This document shows positions 41,101 to 48,742 of a stretch of 60,031 nucleotides of DNA, piece after piece. Both the position numbers and the translations under genes were made by a program. Source of the DNA: Izhakiella capsodis (GTDB lineage: Bacteria; Pseudomonadota; Gammaproteobacteria; Enterobacterales; Enterobacteriaceae). Location: assembly GCF_900115045.1 (NCBI RefSeq), contig NZ_FOVC01000015.1, positions 1 to 60,031 of the forward strand. Reading direction: 5' to 3'. The number at the start of each line of letters is the position of its first letter. Within the stretch, counting starts at the first letter, position 1. A model generated the notes under the pieces. The model did not search any database and was not told the origin of the DNA. It saw only the letters and a program-made list of their open reading frames with translations.

Positions 41101-43370
41101 CGGTGCAGGGCTATGCCGGTGTGGGTAAAACAACACAGTTTAAAGCCATGCTGGCCGCTATGGAGACGTTGCCGGAAGACCTGCGACCGGAGGTGGTGGG
41201 GCTGGCACCCACGCACCGTGCCGTTGAAGAAATGAAAAGCGTGGGCGTCCGGGCGCAGACGCTGGAATCCTTTATCTGGGATGACAGACAGGCCCGGATG
41301 AACGGTGAGAAGCCGGACTACGGTAATACGCTGTTCCTGATTGATGAGGCGTCAATGATTGGCAACCGGGCGATGAGTGATGCTTACCAGGCCATTGCCA
41401 CCGGCAGCGGGCGGGCCATTACCAGCGGCGATGATGCGCAGTTGCGGGCCATCGAGCCGGGACAGCCGTTCCGGCTGATGCAGCAGCGCAGCGCTATAGA
41501 TACCGCCATTATGAAGGAGATTGTGCGCCAGACGCCGGAACTTCGGGAGGTGGTGTATGCCATGATTGAAGATCAACATGCGCTCGCACTGGAGAAGGCT
41601 GAAGGCGTATCGCCGGATGTGGTGCCGAGGGAAGCCGGGGCATTTATTCCGGCATCATCCGTTGAGCAGGTCAGCCCGGATAAAGAACAGGCCCAGGCGT
41701 TACGTGATGCCGGGATGCCCGCCAGCGTGACGGAAGCGATAGCGGCTGACTTTGCGGGACGTGCAGCCGAAGCCCGCGACAATACGCTGACGGTGGCGCA
41801 TCTCAATACGGACAGGCAGGAAATAAACCGCCTGATACATGACAATCTGTACAGGGCAGGCATAACGAAAAACGAACAGGAGATAACTGTCCTCGACCCG
41901 GTTCGCGTCCGTCACAATGAGCTTCGGAGCCTGACGGGATGGGCGGATCTGACGGGAAAAGTTGCCCTGATTAACCGGGAATACTGGACGGTCGGCAGCA
42001 CTGAACGTGAAAGCGGGCTGGTGACGCTTACCGGGCATGACGGGCGGGAGAAAATCCTGTCACCGTTCGAGAACAGCACCGAGGATGCACAGGTTTATCA
42101 GCCCAGGGTTATCAGCGTCAGTGAGGGCGACAGAATGCGGTTTACCCGGTCTGATGCCGAGCGCGGTTATACCGGAAACAGCTTCTGGAACGTGGAACAG
42201 ATCGACGGACAAAGCATGACCCTTCGCAGCCAGGATGGTCAGCTTACCCGTCGTCTTGACCTCAATGATCCGGCAGATATGCATACCGATCTGGGATATG
42301 CCGTCACAGCTTATGGCGCACAGGGGGCCAGTTCCCGGTTTGTCATTACGCTTGAAGGGACTGAAGGAGGGCGAAAACGCATGGCAACAAAGGAAAGTGG
42401 TTACGTTACTTTGTCCCGTACAAAAGAGCATGTACAGGTTTACACCGATGACAGAGCAGGATGGCTGGCTGAACTCAGTAAAAACAAGGGGGATCGTACC
42501 GCCCATGATTATCTGATGGCGGGTGAAGATCGGGCGGGCAGAACAGCCAAGGGCATTTTATCCTGGGCTTCTCCCCTTGCCGATGTTGCCGCAGGCCGGG
42601 CGTTGCTGAAAAATTACGGGCTGGCTGAAGGTGAATCTCAGGGCCTGTTTGTGCCGGGCGTCAGGCGGCATCCGGAGCCGGGGCTGGCATTCGCGTTGTG
42701 GGACAGTAACGGCAACCGCTCAGGCGTGGTGATCCTGACGATAAACTCAGATGAGCGTAACGGCGTGTCCTTACCCGGTGATTTTCGGGTCATTGGTAGC
42801 AGTGATGCGAGGTTTGCGGGGATACAGCAGAGCCGGAACGGGGAAAACCGCATCGCGGAGAGCTTGCCGGAAGGGTTGCAGCTTGCGCAAGAGTATCCCG
42901 ACAGCGGCGTGATCGTCAGGATGGAGGGCGACGGTTTACCGCTCAATATCAGCCGTATCACCGGCGCTGATCAGGTAGTCGATGACAATCTGACCGCGCA
43001 GTTGGCCCGCAATGTGACAGGGAAACCGGAAGACCCCCTTCCCTTCATTCCTGAGCCGAAGGAGAACGCTGAACAGGAGGCAGAACGACTTGCCCGTGAA
43101 GCCCTGGAAAAACAGGGTAAAGGTGAGAAGGATATTCGTCCGGAAGATGTACTCGCCGCCATCAGCGAGCCGGAGGATGATATTCATACCGGGCTGCTGG
43201 CCGGTAAGCTGAAAGAGGATGAATATCCGCTTACCGGGCGGGATATTGCGGCAGCACTGGGCGATAAATCGCCGGAGAAAGAGCCGGAAGCAGAGAGTCA
43301 GCCCGATCAGTCACTTCATCTGAAGCAGATCGAGCGGGACATCGTGAAAGAAAAATCTTTCGAGGACTGA
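38163..43370 (+). CDS. traI: relaxase/helicase TraI
   Basis: About 1735 residues (F: 1756). The N-terminal tyrosine pair is in HGDAKYYGGEANFETL, the HUH metal site in GEMHLHSHGLLFNVTR at about 155-170. A first, degenerate helicase Walker A (AIVYGRGGAAVQRERTERL, about 440) and an active second one (AVQGYAGVGKTTQFKAML, about 980) follow, with TLFLIDEASMIGN as Walker B. It nicks oriT and unwinds the transferred strand. The oriT that normally lies beside traM/traY is not seen here. Intact despite the loss of most pilus genes. Confidence 0.95.
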   Translation: MLSVEPIHGDAKYYGGEANFETLENADGHWLGKGAAMLGLEGKVVPEVFDEMLRGHLPDGTVISRQIAGNETNRPGMDLTFGAPKSLSILALLGGDTRLIDAHNEAVRLAMLEVEKSVNTRLTRDGVTTTVTTGNMVAALYTHDTNREGEMHLHSHGLLFNVTRADDDKWHALGSDTRQRSGIREQVYDMKLAYGQFYREYLRPMVEDCGYTPVRSGPHGMYEFAEVPPDVIRAFSQRTAQIDDAVGRDASPLSRSVAALDTRKNKEFVEGEARREQWDKVLSDYDFNPDKTIQAARERSRSQAAERSPASVTLTAEPALKEAITQALSSLSDKKAQFAYSEVLTAVVSLLPAGKDMVQRARAGIDTAIEQGRLIALDKDKGIFTSDIHVLDELTVRQFAREHMDSGRAIVTGEALLNGTLAAATGVYAELAETRDPLAIVYGRGGAAVQRERTERLAALAGSQGRQVMVLAADRKNEAFLGDSETLSGLIAGRVALKADLPLNAHTTVIVAEAETLGLKDSVFLMEKARESGAQILLMDSGKRQGTGSVLSVLQEEGAAHYRFNDAPVPVAQLTSEADKKVRYSHLAAEYARDVIGGNSVIAQVAGEREQQVLTGYIRDALREQGRIAGDDIRIETLSPVWLDSKNRKSRDTYREGMVMERWNADEKNMERWRIDRVGAETSVLRLVNEAGEQQHQKISQIDASWSLFKSRTLEVSPGDQLRVMGREAKGKLKAQDVVSVASAGDGVVALEKNGKVIRADITQPLKVEHNYVESLGKSIAPEGKVLAALSGREMRDDVFNTLTRSGSDIRIFTAMDAGRGEAKLARSPAVRVISAQVEAATGTKGVDAALDAARELPRTQAAQAVYLALSQVQHEKTAFLAPELLSAALSINSAVGIPAIQSEINRQVKDGELIRLEAGLMLPKSTFETEKAILRHIAEGKGSVTPLMASVPEQYLTGLTAGQQAATRMVLESADRFTAVQGYAGVGKTTQFKAMLAAMETLPEDLRPEVVGLAPTHRAVEEMKSVGVRAQTLESFIWDDRQARMNGEKPDYGNTLFLIDEASMIGNRAMSDAYQAIATGSGRAITSGDDAQLRAIEPGQPFRLMQQRSAIDTAIMKEIVRQTPELREVVYAMIEDQHALALEKAEGVSPDVVPREAGAFIPASSVEQVSPDKEQAQALRDAGMPASVTEAIAADFAGRAAEARDNTLTVAHLNTDRQEINRLIHDNLYRAGITKNEQEITVLDPVRVRHNELRSLTGWADLTGKVALINREYWTVGSTERESGLVTLTGHDGREKILSPFENSTEDAQVYQPRVISVSEGDRMRFTRSDAERGYTGNSFWNVEQIDGQSMTLRSQDGQLTRRLDLNDPADMHTDLGYAVTAYGAQGASSRFVITLEGTEGGRKRMATKESGYVTLSRTKEHVQVYTDDRAGWLAELSKNKGDRTAHDYLMAGEDRAGRTAKGILSWASPLADVAAGRALLKNYGLAEGESQGLFVPGVRRHPEPGLAFALWDSNGNRSGVVILTINSDERNGVSLPGDFRVIGSSDARFAGIQQSRNGENRIAESLPEGLQLAQEYPDSGVIVRMEGDGLPLNISRITGADQVVDDNLTAQLARNVTGKPEDPLPFIPEPKENAEQEAERLAREALEKQGKGEKDIRPEDVLAAISEPEDDIHTGLLAGKLKEDEYPLTGRDIAAALGDKSPEKEPEAESQPDQSLHLKQIERDIVKEKSFED

Positions 43371-43379
43371 CGCCGGTTG

Positions 43380-44036
43380 CTATGCCTTTTCCGGCAGCAG
43401 CCGGATAACGGAAAAGCCTTCCTCATCAGGTCGCTGCTCTGCGCGAAGATGGCATTGCTCAAGTAACGGAAATACGCCTGAAATATCACCGGTGAAGCGG
43501 ATCTCCAGCGGTTTAATCAATTCGCCACTGTCACTGAATGCGGGATGGAGTTCTGCTTTCGGGGTATAGACGGCATTGGCCGTTACTGACTCCCTATGAT
43601 AACTGTGCCATTCCTGGGGTGACAGCAGAAAGTCCCGCCAGTCCATTGTTTTCAGCGTTTCGATAAAAAAAGTAAAGCGGTATAACACGCTTTGCTTAAG
43701 CAGTTCGCCCGTACTGGAGCGCCAGATGTACTCCACCTTGCGGTGCAGCCTTGCACCAAAACCGTAGCGTTTCCCCTGGTCAAGAAGCCAGAGGATATCC
43801 TGTGCGACGGTGCGAGGGAACAGCTTGCGTTTTTGTGCTGTAGCAAGCCACTGCATGATGAACATGTGTATCTGTAAATCTGTGCGAATTTTGCCCTGTT
43901 TCTGTGACAGTTTTATCGCTACCAGTAGGCACCACGCCAGATGCATCAGTTCTTCGGTCGGGCGTTTCTGATAAAAGACGGTCAACCGTACCACTCCATT
44001 TTTTTCGACGCACGGGAGAATAGCACATTGTCTCAC
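43380..44036 (-). CDS. unrecognised 218-residue protein downstream of traI
   Basis: Starts with GTG at 44036 (RQCAILPCVEKNGVVRL). Basic and Trp/Tyr-rich, with helical segments (EELMHLAWCLLVAIKLSQKQ, IQMHMFI-like stretch near 60) and no membrane helix or catalytic motif I can name. It is convergent with traI, 10 bp apart, in the place where traX and finO sit in F. I see no FinO/ProQ or TraX similarity. The codon use matches the backbone, so it is a real plasmid gene. Confidence 0.65.
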   Translation of the reverse strand: MRQCAILPCVEKNGVVRLTVFYQKRPTEELMHLAWCLLVAIKLSQKQGKIRTDLQIHMFIMQWLATAQKRKLFPRTVAQDILWLLDQGKRYGFGARLHRKVEYIWRSSTGELLKQSVLYRFTFFIETLKTMDWRDFLLSPQEWHSYHRESVTANAVYTPKAELHPAFSDSGELIKPLEIRFTGDISGVFPLLEQCHLRAEQRPDEEGFSVIRLLPEKA

Positions 44037-44148
44037 CGGTAGTGAGCAGGGCTACCGCCTTCGCTGCGCTCAGTTGGTCAACTCCGGAAACGGGTAAAAG
44101 CAAGTTTTACCCGCCCCTGGCGTTTCTGTTAAAAATCCAAAAGGAATC

Positions 44149-44715
44149 ATGATGATGCTATTTTCATGCGGAAGACTGGTCAGGGCCAGCTTTCTCTGTC
44201 TTCCCCTGCTCTATTCTCTGCCTTTCCCCGCCGACGCGGGGATATCAACGGCTCCGGATATTCAGGTAGGCTTTTCTCCTGAAGGGACAGGCCTACATCT
44301 GGTGCTCAATACCATCGATTCCGCACAGCAGAGTATCCGGATGATGGCCTACTCCTTCACCGATCCGGACGTGATGAAAGCGCTTATTGCCGCGCATCAG
44401 CGGGGCGTGGATGTAAAAATCGTTATCGACGAGAAAGGCAATCGCAACAAGGCCAGCGTGGCGGCAATGAATCTGATTGTGAATGCCGGTATCCCGCTGA
44501 GGACAAACGGTCGCTTCCCTGTACAGCATGATAAAATTTTAATTGTTGATAATCATACGGTCGAGTCAGGGAGTTATAATTTCAGCCGAGCAGGAGCGAG
44601 TAAGAATTCGGAGAACGTGGTGGTGATGCGCTTCATGCCCGCCATCGCCAGCCAGTACCTGTCTCACTGGCAGTCCCGCAGGGAAATGGGGACAGACTGG
44701 CAATCGACCTACTGA
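44149..44715 (+). CDS. Nuc-type phospholipase D family endonuclease
   Basis: 188 residues with a signal peptide (FLCLPLLYSLPFPADAG) and one HKD motif: QHDKILIVDNHTVESGSYN, preceded by GLHLVLNTIDSAQQSIRMMA. Single-HKD proteins of this size act as dimers; the closest known is Nuc of pKM101, a periplasmic nuclease. A GGAATC ribosome site precedes ATGATG. It sits between the transfer genes and the replicon, as in other IncFII plasmids. Confidence 0.9.
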   Translation: MMMLFSCGRLVRASFLCLPLLYSLPFPADAGISTAPDIQVGFSPEGTGLHLVLNTIDSAQQSIRMMAYSFTDPDVMKALIAAHQRGVDVKIVIDEKGNRNKASVAAMNLIVNAGIPLRTNGRFPVQHDKILIVDNHTVESGSYNFSRAGASKNSENVVVMRFMPAIASQYLSHWQSRREMGTDWQSTY

Positions 44716-44861
44716 TAACGGCGTACAGGTGGCCTCTCAATGACAGGGGTGATCCGTGCGCCAACACAGATCGCCTTTTCGATAAAAGTTAAGTCGCTGA
44801 TTTACCGATTCTGTAGTATTATCCACGGGACGATCCTTTTTTGATCCTTGGGGAGGCAGAG

Positions 44862-45107
44862 ATGTCGCAAGCCATAAATGCAGCAACTTCCTCATCGAAA
44901 CGTGCTTACAGAAAAGGTAATCCATTATCTGTGTCTGAACGACAACAAGCACTGATGGAGCGCCGAAAAGAAACCCATAAAGAAATCAAAGTTTACGTTC
45001 CAACAGTTCTGAAAGAGCGTTTACAAAACCTGTGTGAAGCTGAAGGCGTTTCTCAGGCAGAAATGATCAGCCGGCTGATTGCTGATACATGCGTCCCACA
45101 GAATTGA
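44862..45107 (+). CDS. copB: IncFII copy-number repressor CopB/RepA2
   Basis: 81 residues from ATG 44862 after GGGGAGGCAGAG. NAATSSSKRAYRKGNPLS and the pattern KEIKVYVP with SQAEMISRLIAD match CopB (RepA2) of R1/R100. It represses the repA promoter; CopA supplies the second control layer. A longer frame from 44841 has no ribosome site. Confidence 0.93.
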   Translation: MSQAINAATSSSKRAYRKGNPLSVSERQQALMERRKETHKEIKVYVPTVLKERLQNLCEAEGVSQAEMISRLIADTCVPQN

Positions 45108-45239
45108 GAAACGTTATGGGTGAACATTCTTGAGTGCAGAATGAATCGGTGCTAAATTGCTGTTCGATTAAGAATTTTTGGCGGGCCACGCCTTAAGGTG
45201 GCAGGGAACTGGTTCTGATGAGGTGTTTATCCGGAGCCA

Positions 45240-45325
45240 GAAAAAACGAAACCCCGATAATCTTTCCATTCTTGGCGGAAGCAGAAGATTAATCGGGGCC
45301 AACTAAAAGCTGCATAGAAGCTGTT
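45240..45325 (-). ncRNA. copA: antisense copy-control RNA CopA (RNAI)
   Basis: Between copB and repA the arms ccccgataatctt (about 45252-45264) and aagattaatcgggg (about 45284-45297) form the long stem-loop of CopA/CopT. The loop contains ttggcg, the recognition sequence for loop-loop kissing. On the minus strand the stem is followed by tttcgttttttc, an intrinsic terminator. The 5' end is estimated from the known length of about 90 nt. Confidence 0.85.
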
Positions 45326-45349
45326 GCTCTATGCAGGGAGTATATGCGC

Positions 45350-45424
45350 ATGCTCAGAAAACTGCAATACCTTCTGTGCTACCTGCTCCTTCCGTGCAAC
45401 ATAAGCGCAGGAAGGTGTGGCTGA
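45350..45424 (+). CDS. tap: leader peptide Tap (RepA6)
   Basis: 24 residues, MLRKLQYLLCYLLLPCNISA and GRCG, close to Tap of R1. Its stop overlaps the repA start by several bases, so repA is translated by reinitiation after tap. CopA binding to the leader blocks tap and thereby repA. Confidence 0.9.
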   Translation: MLRKLQYLLCYLLLPCNISAGRCG

Positions 45425-46280
45425 TGTACAGGCTCTGTTCACTCTTTACCGTCAGGTCAAAAATCCGAATCCGGAATTCGCGCCGCGTGAGGACAAAAAG
45501 ACCCTGCCGTTCTGCCGTAAGCTGATGTCGAAAGCTGAAGGCTTCACGTCCCGTTTTGATTTCTCCATGCACGTTGCGTTTGCGCGTTCGCTGGGTGTAC
45601 GTCACCGTATGCCACCACTGTTACGCCGCCGTGCCATCGATGCTCTGTTGCAAGGGCTGTGCTTCCACTATGATCCCCTGGCTAACCGCGTCCAGCGCTC
45701 CATCACCAATCTGGCCATCGAGTGCGGGCTGGCCACAGAATCGAAAAAAGGCAATCTGTCGATCACCCGCGCCACACGGGCGCTGAAGTTTATGGCTGAG
45801 CTTGGGCTGATTACCTACCAGACAGAGTATGATCCGCAGATCGGCTGTAACATTCCAACCGATATTACGTTCACCCCTGCCCTGTTCTCGGCGCTGGATG
45901 TTTCTGACGTGGCCGTTGTGGCCGCGAGGCGCAGTCGCGTGGAGTGGGAAAACCAGCAGCGTGAAAAACAGCGTCTTCCCCGGCTGGATATGGACGAACT
46001 GATAGCCAAAGCCTGGCGATTCGTGCGTGAGCGGTTCCGGAGCTACCAGTCCGAACGCAAATCTCACGGGCTGAAGCGCGCCCGCGCCCGCCTTGACGCT
46101 GCCCGTAACCGCCGCGATATTGAAACTATCGTGAAGCGGCAACTGACGCGTGAAATTGCTGAGGGCCGCTTTACCGGCAACCTGGACGCCGTGCGTCGGG
46201 AACAGGCAAGGAGGGTGAAAGAGCGTATGCTGATGTCCCGTGGCAACAACTATACGCGGCTGTCAACGGCCACCACCTGA
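45417..46280 (+). CDS. repA: IncFII replication initiator RepA
   Basis: 287 residues from GTG 45417, overlapping tap. It is strongly similar to R1/R100 RepA: YRQVKNPNPEFAPRE, TSRFDFSMHVAFARS, RMPPLLRRRAIDALLQGLCF, IECGLATESKKG and RATRALKFMAELGLITYQTE. It acts in cis at oriR downstream with host DnaA. It is the second initiator on this molecule beside the Rep_3 one. Confidence 0.96.
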   Translation: MADVQALFTLYRQVKNPNPEFAPREDKKTLPFCRKLMSKAEGFTSRFDFSMHVAFARSLGVRHRMPPLLRRRAIDALLQGLCFHYDPLANRVQRSITNLAIECGLATESKKGNLSITRATRALKFMAELGLITYQTEYDPQIGCNIPTDITFTPALFSALDVSDVAVVAARRSRVEWENQQREKQRLPRLDMDELIAKAWRFVRERFRSYQSERKSHGLKRARARLDAARNRRDIETIVKRQLTREIAEGRFTGNLDAVRREQARRVKERMLMSRGNNYTRLSTATT

Positions 46281-46439
46281 CCCCCTCTCCTTTTATTAAT
46301 CCGGCTGACCCCGGAGGGTTCTGCACGTCTGTTACTCACCATTGCTTATTATCTGAGCGAACGGGTATGGAGGCCATCCATGATCCCCTCTCTTTTCCGG
46401 CAAAACCGTGCTGAAATTTTGTCGCCGGTGCCATCTTTG

Positions 46440-46700
46440 CCCGATTAATTCAGTTACCCACAAATAACTGCAAGGGAACTTTCCATAAAGCTACAGCCGT
46501 TATGCTTGCAGAGCGCCAGCCGCATTGATTTCAAAGTGCGTGGTTTCTTTTAAAAACCTGCTCTGTACTTCTTTTAAATATCTTTTATGTCCTTCATATA
46601 AATATATAACCTGTTCGTCGCCTGACCTGTGGACAGGCTCCAGAGAATGCCCGCCCTTGTAGCGGACTACGTCCGCACCGGTTCGGAAACAGCAGATGTA
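46440..46700. other. oriR: IncFII origin oriR with CIS upstream
   Basis: 46281-46440 is the CIS spacer. A DnaA-box-like ttacccaca at about 46455 is followed by aataactgcaagggaacttt, as at the start of R1 oriR. The AT-rich cluster (cttttaaatatcttttatg) comes next, and the inverted word cctgtggacagg is near 46625. Confidence 0.85.
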
Positions 46701-47241
46701 CCTCCCGCCACTACGCGGCGGGCATCAGTCAGAGATAAATAGTTACAACATCCAAAATATTTACGCAAAGAGGGGTAGCGGCAGGGTAGCTGCGATAACT
46801 GCCAACTAAGTAGTGTCGCTGAAAATATTGCGTGACACGCCCGTAAGCGGCCCTTACGGCCCGCTAACGCGGAGATACGCCCCGACTTCGGCTTTGCCTT
46901 GTCGTGACAACTCCGACAGCGCACAGAAACTTCTGTGTCGCTTTAAGTGGATTTGTGTCTGGCAGGGGGAAAGGATGGATTGGTGGAAACTATAAGACTT
47001 GTAACCGGCTTCGCCGGGCTACGGCGCCACTCACTTACTGTGCCATATTTAACACCAGCTGGCGCCTCTATGTCGCTTCGCGCCATTCAGTGGACTGGCT
47101 GCGCACTGCTCGCCAGTCAGGTTGCATGTGATATAAATATTTATTTTTATAAAGACTTAGGTTGGCTCTCTCCACTTGTGATGCCTTCAACATGCAGTAT
47201 CTCAATCAAAGCTTCCCTTCTTATTTATGAAAATTGCCGGA
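46701..47241. other. IncFII post-origin region, gene-free
   Basis: No gene. gtaagcggcccttacggccc, then gctaacgcggagatacgccc (about 46842-46880), is the conserved IncFII sequence downstream of the origin. The final 100 bp before 47242 is AT-rich and unassigned. Confidence 0.6.
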
Positions 47242-48081
47242 TTACAGTGAATACTGAGTTTCGTCGCGATAACAGACTGCTTTGAGCGCCCGCATGGCTT
47301 TGCGGGCAACTTCGGTGGCGTCCTGCTTTTTAAGCGTATCGTTGAAGACCTCCAATCCAATCGGCCCGGTATATCCCTGCTCTTCCAGATACGTTATCAA
47401 TGTATTGAGCGGGAATGTGCCTTCGCCAGGCAGGAGACGACTGTGTCGTGCCGAATCGGCCAGATGATCGGCGGAAGGCGTCTCGACCAGATCGGATAAC
47501 TGCACCATGAAGATTTTTTCCATCGGAATGCCGTTGAGATCTTTCACTGTGCGCTGGCGCGCAAATATATGAAACGCATCGACGACCAGTCCGAGGTTAG
47601 GTGCATCGATCCGCTGCACCAGTTGCCAAGCCTCGGCGGTATTGTTAACGGCGGTGCTCCAGGCCATGCCTTCATAAGCAATTCGCAGTCCGCGCCTGCA
47701 CGCCTGCTGAACCAGCCAGCGCATGTCCTCTTCGATGCGCTCTCTGACACACGCTTTATGCGTGCTGGCAGGTGTCAATACGGTTGTTGCGCCAAGCCTG
47801 ACCGCCGTATCCAGCATCTGAATGGCTTCCTGGCGTTTTTCCTCGCGAAGGCTATCCGGGGCACCATCGAAATCCAGCAAGACCTGATAGTCAGTCAGCG
47901 CAATCGGCAGGGCTTGCAGTAAATCCTTAATTCCTAAGCAATCGCCGTCGGTTGCCTCGACGTCCTGACGCCAGAGTTCAACTTGATCAAATCCGGCGGA
48001 GTGAGCGGCACGCAGCTTGTCTTGCGTGCATCCGTTTAAACATACGGTATTGATAAAGAGTTTATTAGCTGATTTTCTCAT
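47242..48081 (-). CDS. sugar phosphate isomerase/epimerase family TIM-barrel protein
   Basis: 279 residues from ATG 48081; a GTG at 48093 is also possible. Xylose-isomerase-like TIM barrel: FINTVCLNGCTQDKLRAAHS, FDQVELWRQDVE, the metal-ligand strands LRIAYEGMAW and LGLVVDAFHIF, and GEGTFPLNTLITYLEEQGY, GPIGLEVFN near the end. Relatives include dehydroshikimate dehydratases, IolE/IolI and hydroxypyruvate isomerase; the substrate cannot be told. It stands alone beside insertion-sequence debris, so it is probably captured chromosomal cargo. Confidence 0.8.
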   Translation of the reverse strand: MRKSANKLFINTVCLNGCTQDKLRAAHSAGFDQVELWRQDVEATDGDCLGIKDLLQALPIALTDYQVLLDFDGAPDSLREEKRQEAIQMLDTAVRLGATTVLTPASTHKACVRERIEEDMRWLVQQACRRGLRIAYEGMAWSTAVNNTAEAWQLVQRIDAPNLGLVVDAFHIFARQRTVKDLNGIPMEKIFMVQLSDLVETPSADHLADSARHSRLLPGEGTFPLNTLITYLEEQGYTGPIGLEVFNDTLKKQDATEVARKAMRALKAVCYRDETQYSL

Positions 48082-48160
48082 TAAGGTTTTCACGATGATA
48101 GATGATCATACTTAATCATAGACGAGTGCTTGCGGAGGAGGTCAAAATGCCCGCCTGCCG

Positions 48161-48198
48161 GGGGGCAGTTTGGATATCGAAAATCATTGTACTATAAG
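48161..48198 (+). repeat. diverged Tn3-family inverted repeat, solitary
   Basis: gggggcagtttggatatcg and then a changed end (attgtactataag instead of attgtacgttaag). It is the same repeat type as at 6260 and 59715, without transposon genes next to it. It marks a further past insertion or deletion. Confidence 0.75.
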
Positions 48199-48227
48199 GG
48201 GTCTGAAGCCCAACCGTACGAAAACGG

Positions 48228-48508
48228 GCACTGTTGCAAAAATCTGGAGGTGGTGAACTTACTCGCCACTTTTGCTGACGGAGCAGCACATGAACCCATT
48301 CAAAGGCCGGCATTTTCAGCGTGATATCAGCTGGTACTGGCGAAACCCTTCCAGGTTCTGCTCCTGGCACATTGATGAAACATACGTGAAGGTCAATGTC
48401 CGGTGGGCTTATCTATACCGGGCCGTTGACAGCAGAGGACGCACCATTGATTTTTATCTCTCTTCGCGCCGTAACATCAAAGCAGCATATCGGTTTCTGA
48501 GACTCATC
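48228..48508 (+). pseudogene. IS26/IS6-family remnant
   Basis: ggcactgttgcaaa at about 48229 is the IS26 terminal repeat. From ATG 48290 the frame reads MNPFKGRHFQRDI, skips about 50 residues, then continues WHIDETYVKVNVRWAYLYRA and DFYLSSRRNIKAAYRFL, where it breaks. The deleted parts include catalytic residues. Confidence 0.88.
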
Positions 48509-48559
48509 CGCTCTTATAGGGGGCGGTTTGGATATACAGGCGCATCTCGCCCAGGTGAT

Positions 48560-48700
48560 CACCGTAATGATAATGAGCGACCCCACCAGGGGAAAATGTG
48601 CTGTGCCCGGACGCCGATGGAAACATTACTCAATGGAAAGCACATCTGGGCTGAGAAAGATTTAAGCCATATGCAATCTGACAGACACAGGAATAAGTAA
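48560..48700 (+). pseudogene. IS481-like transposase C-terminal fragment
   Basis: In the same frame as the IS26 remnant a different transposase end follows: NDNERPHQGKMCCARTPMET, then LLNGKHIWAEKDLSHM. This is the integrase C-terminal signature (N-x-x-R-x-H-x-G). A deletion or recombination joined the two. Confidence 0.6.
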
Positions 48701-48742
48701 TTGGTAACTGTCAGATTAGGTTTAAGCTAATACAACTAACAC

